The notes below the pieces were generated by a model that was not told where the DNA came from, did no database searches, and saw only the letters and a program-made list of their open reading frames with translations. Below are positions 14,317 to 16,097 of a stretch of 16,097 bases of DNA, piece by piece. The position numbers and the translations under genes are program-made. The stretch lies in the NCBI GenBank assembly GCA_002433675.1, contig DJIP01000114.1, forward strand, positions 1 through 16,097. Direction: 5' to 3'. The DNA comes from Halomonas halophila. Lineage in GTDB: Bacteria > Pseudomonadota > Gammaproteobacteria > Pseudomonadales > Halomonadaceae. Position 1 is the stretch's first letter. Each line of letters opens with the position of its first letter.

Positions 14317-14988
14317 ATGCCCGTCGACACTGCTGACCAGCCCTCCATCGCCATCATCGACGACGACGATGACCTGCGCGAGTCGCTCGCCTGGTTGTTG
14401 CAGTCAGTGGGGCTTGGCAGCCAGGGCTACACCAGCGGCGACGCCTTTCTCGCCTCGTCACGGCACCATGAGGTGCTGCTGCTGGATGTTCGCATGCCCG
14501 GCCTCAGCGGGCTGCAGGTCCAGCAGCGGCTGGCCGAGCGAGATCGTTGTCCGCCCCTGATCATGATGACCGGGCACGGGGACGTGCCCATGGCGGTCGC
14601 CGCACTGAAGGCGGGAGCCTTCGACTTCATCGAAAAACCCTTCAATCAGCAGCAATTGATCGATGTCATCCAGCAGGCGCTGGCCTACCACCAGCGCCAG
14701 CAGCGGGCCCAGGCCGATCTAGAGGCATTGCGGCAGCGATACGCGGGGCTGAGAGCCAACGAACAGGCCATTCTGGTCGAGGTGGCCCGCGGACTTACCA
14801 GTCGCGAGATCGCCGAGACATTGACGCTGAGCGCCAAGACCGTGGAGGTCTACCGTCAGCGCATCATGAAGACGCTCGGCGCCGATAGCCTGGCGCATCT
14901 GGTCAGGCTGGCCGTCGCGCTAGGATTGGTGACAGCGCTGCCCAGGCAGGATAGCGACGCCGACCGAGATACCGGCGCCCCGTCATGA
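14317..14988 (+). CDS. FixJ-type response regulator (receiver plus LuxR-type HTH)
   Basis: The protein is 223 residues. The receiver domain (about 8-125) has the acidic pocket IIDDDDDLRES (13-23), phosphoacceptor D57 in LLLDVRMPG, T85 in MMTGHGD and K107 in EKPF. A linker leads to a LuxR/GerE helix-turn-helix (about 143-205, GLTSREIAETLTLSAKTVEV and MKTLGADS). The start at 14317 is chosen because family members begin about ten residues before the acidic pocket; the frame is open upstream to the end of the kinase gene but the extra 65 codons show no features. A GTG at 14308 is a possible alternative. It is the likely partner of the double-PAS kinase by order and family. It ends 83 bp from the convergent DUF6624-type gene. 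Confidence 0.94.
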   Translation: MPVDTADQPSIAIIDDDDDLRESLAWLLQSVGLGSQGYTSGDAFLASSRHHEVLLLDVRMPGLSGLQVQQRLAERDRCPPLIMMTGHGDVPMAVAALKAGAFDFIEKPFNQQQLIDVIQQALAYHQRQQRAQADLEALRQRYAGLRANEQAILVEVARGLTSREIAETLTLSAKTVEVYRQRIMKTLGADSLAHLVRLAVALGLVTALPRQDSDADRDTGAPS

Positions 14989-15071
14989 CTCAGGTGACAA
15001 GGGCAGATAGAGAGGCCACCAAATGGCGGCCCGCACCGTTCGACATGCAGCAGGAAGTGAAGCAAAGCGGT

Positions 15072-15629
15072 TCAGGCCGACCGTCGTAGCTCGTCGTCCG
15101 GGCCTGCAACGCTCGGGCCCCTCAGCCGTGCCAGACGGCTGGACAGCGGCTCCAGCCCGAGCGCCTGGCGACGTCGATCGACGTCATCCGGTCGTTCGAT
15201 GACGCTGGGTACGGGCCAGCCGTCGTCGCCGATCTCGAATTGGGTGCCGTAGCGCTGGGGACGCCCGGTCAGGACCCGAATGCGATCCTCGAGGAAGGCC
15301 AGCTGCCACCCGGGCGCCTGGCCGGCCGCAACCGCCTGAATCAATGCCGAACAGCAGCGCTGCATGAACTCCACGTCGAAAACCGCGTGCATCGCGATGT
15401 ACCAGGCCGCTTCACTGCCGTCGTCGCCGACGGTGTCCTTGCCCGGCCAGCCGTGGCGATCGATGACCGCAGACAGGCGCTCGGCGTTGGCCTGATGCAG
15501 CGCACGCACTCGCGGATGATAGTCGGCGGACGGGATCTCCCCGGAGGCCGCGAGCTCGTCCAGTAACGCCCTGTCCTGCTCGGCCAGCGCCACCATCTGC
15601 TGGGCCAACATGGTATTCATCGTGTTCAT
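15072..15629 (-). CDS. DUF6624-type protein of unknown function
   Basis: The protein is 185 residues with no signal peptide or membrane segment. It contains RHGWPGKDTVGDDGSEAAWY (58-77), H81 in the following helix, FLEDRIRVLTGRPQRYGTQF (112-131) and a C-terminal helix region, the pattern I know from DUF6624 proteins (HGWPG and YGTQ motifs). That recognition is from memory. The conserved Asp, His, Glu-Asp-Arg and Tyr-Gly-Thr-Gln could line a catalytic or ligand site, but none is established. The start at 15629 follows GAGGTG (minus strand of 15636-15641) with 6 bases spacing; the frame is open to 15665 but lacks such a site there. It is convergent with the response regulator gene. Confidence 0.85.
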   Translation of the reverse strand: MNTMNTMLAQQMVALAEQDRALLDELAASGEIPSADYHPRVRALHQANAERLSAVIDRHGWPGKDTVGDDGSEAAWYIAMHAVFDVEFMQRCCSALIQAVAAGQAPGWQLAFLEDRIRVLTGRPQRYGTQFEIGDDGWPVPSVIERPDDVDRRRQALGLEPLSSRLARLRGPSVAGPDDELRRSA

Positions 15630-15897
15630 GCAACGCACCTCATTTGCAGGCCAGCTTGCCGACAACTACAGCGTCCTCGGGTTACCCTTCGGCATCAATA
15701 GTCGATCCGCCGAGCACTGCGTAGGAAAATGCCGACGCCAGAAGCATATTTCAGTGAAGAATCACGTGTCTGGCTGTCCGTCATCGGACAACATCGGTCC
15801 ATGCTAGAGTCAAGCCAAGGCCACAGATATCCCTCCCCGGAGGCATGTTTTCCCAGGCAGGTGGCTGTCTGCAGATCATTTCTACGAGGAATAATGG
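15630..15897. other. 268-bp divergent region between the DUF6624-type and deaminase-like genes
   Basis: The region holds the Shine-Dalgarno of each flanking gene, the inverted repeat at 15775-15790 and a possible -10 box at 15805-15810. No convincing protein is encoded; open frames in it lack ribosome sites and conserved patterns. Confidence 0.5.
15775..15790. promoter_or_regulatory. inverted repeat upstream of the deaminase-like gene
   Basis: TGTCCG-TCAT-CGGACA is a perfect 6-bp inverted repeat with a 4-base centre, 108 bp before the ATG at 15898. A possible extended -10 box TGCTAGAGT (15802-15810) follows, without a good -35 box. It may be an operator; it could also arise by chance. Confidence 0.35.
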
Positions 15898-16097
15898 ATG
15901 AACGCGACCGATCGTCAGTACCTGCGCCGCTGCATCGACCTGGCCAGGGAGGCCCTCGAGGCTGGTGACGAGCCGTTCGGCTCGCTGCTGGTGGACCCGC
16001 AAGGGCAGGTTCGCTTCGAGGATCGTAATCGTGTTGCCGACGGTGACGCGACCCGCCACCCTGAATTCGCCATCGCCCGCTGGGCGGCCGAGCACCT
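15898..16097 (+). CDS. cytidine/deoxycytidylate deaminase-family nucleoside deaminase, 3' end outside the window
   Basis: The visible 66 residues (MNATDRQYLRRCIDLAREAL onward) include EAGDEPFGSLLVDPQGQV and the zinc/proton-shuttle motif RHPEFAIARWAAE (53-65), in which H54 and E56 take the place of the usual H-A-E. The second zinc motif PCxxC would lie beyond the right edge. The pattern is that of COG0590-type nucleoside or guanine deaminases rather than TadA, which keeps HAE; the substrate is not certain. The start follows GAGGA (15886-15890) with 7 bases spacing. An ATG at 15894 is in another frame and is not used. Confidence 0.85.
   Translation, partial: MNATDRQYLRRCIDLAREALEAGDEPFGSLLVDPQGQVRFEDRNRVADGDATRHPEFAIARWAAEH

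Noticed and set aside
14110..14357. Hydrophobic minus-strand frame in the kinase-regulator gap, a possible small membrane protein
   Set aside because: It begins inside the regulator gene and runs into the kinase gene, with no ribosome site; the hydrophobic run is probably chance.
15001..15065. Terminator between the response regulator and DUF6624-type genes
   Set aside because: Only a 4-bp stem (GCCA/TGGC) without a T run is visible.

Overview
The window is GC-rich, densely coded gammaproteobacterial chromosome. The gene families, the acidic secreted proteins and the general style suggest a Halomonas-like halophile (Halomonadaceae); this is inference from gene content, not a database match. 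There are no insertion sequences, phage genes, tRNA or rRNA genes, or CRISPR arrays that I can see. Both ends cut a gene.

Left part (1-8111): the 3' part of a TetR/AcrR-type repressor gene on the plus strand converges on a minus-strand gene for a small membrane protein with an OB-like domain and a strongly His-rich C-terminus. Next, on the minus strand, is a complete tripartite RND efflux operon in the order outer-membrane channel (TolC family), membrane-fusion lipoprotein, RND inner-membrane pump, ended by a clear Rho-independent terminator (1530-1561). The 348-bp region upstream of the channel gene contains a near-copy of the classical AcrR operator, which links the repressor at the left edge to the pump even though another gene separates them.

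Middle part (8112-11760): a plus-strand alpha/beta hydrolase; a minus-strand fructosamine/ketosamine-3-kinase-family gene; a plus-strand stand-alone NIF3/YqfO-type domain protein; a 13-bp tandem repeat in a convergent gap; then two divergent Nudix hydrolases, one of the zinc-ribbon type and one of the CoA-pyrophosphatase (NudL) type. Protein deglycation and nucleotide clean-up lie side by side here.

Right part (11800-16097): the NudL-like gene is followed in the same direction by an Fe(II)/2-oxoglutarate dioxygenase, a soluble double-PAS histidine kinase only 6 bp further on, and a FixJ/LuxR-type response regulator. The kinase carries a CxxCxxxC cysteine cluster and an HECNQP H-box, so the layout invites the idea of an oxygen or redox sensing unit; that is a hypothesis. 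A convergent DUF6624-type gene and the 5' part of a cytidine/deoxycytidylate-deaminase-like gene close the window.

The most interesting points are the oxygenase-kinase-regulator block, the AcrR-like operator, the 13-bp tandem repeat, and recurrent ATGCTGC-type motifs in intergenic DNA.
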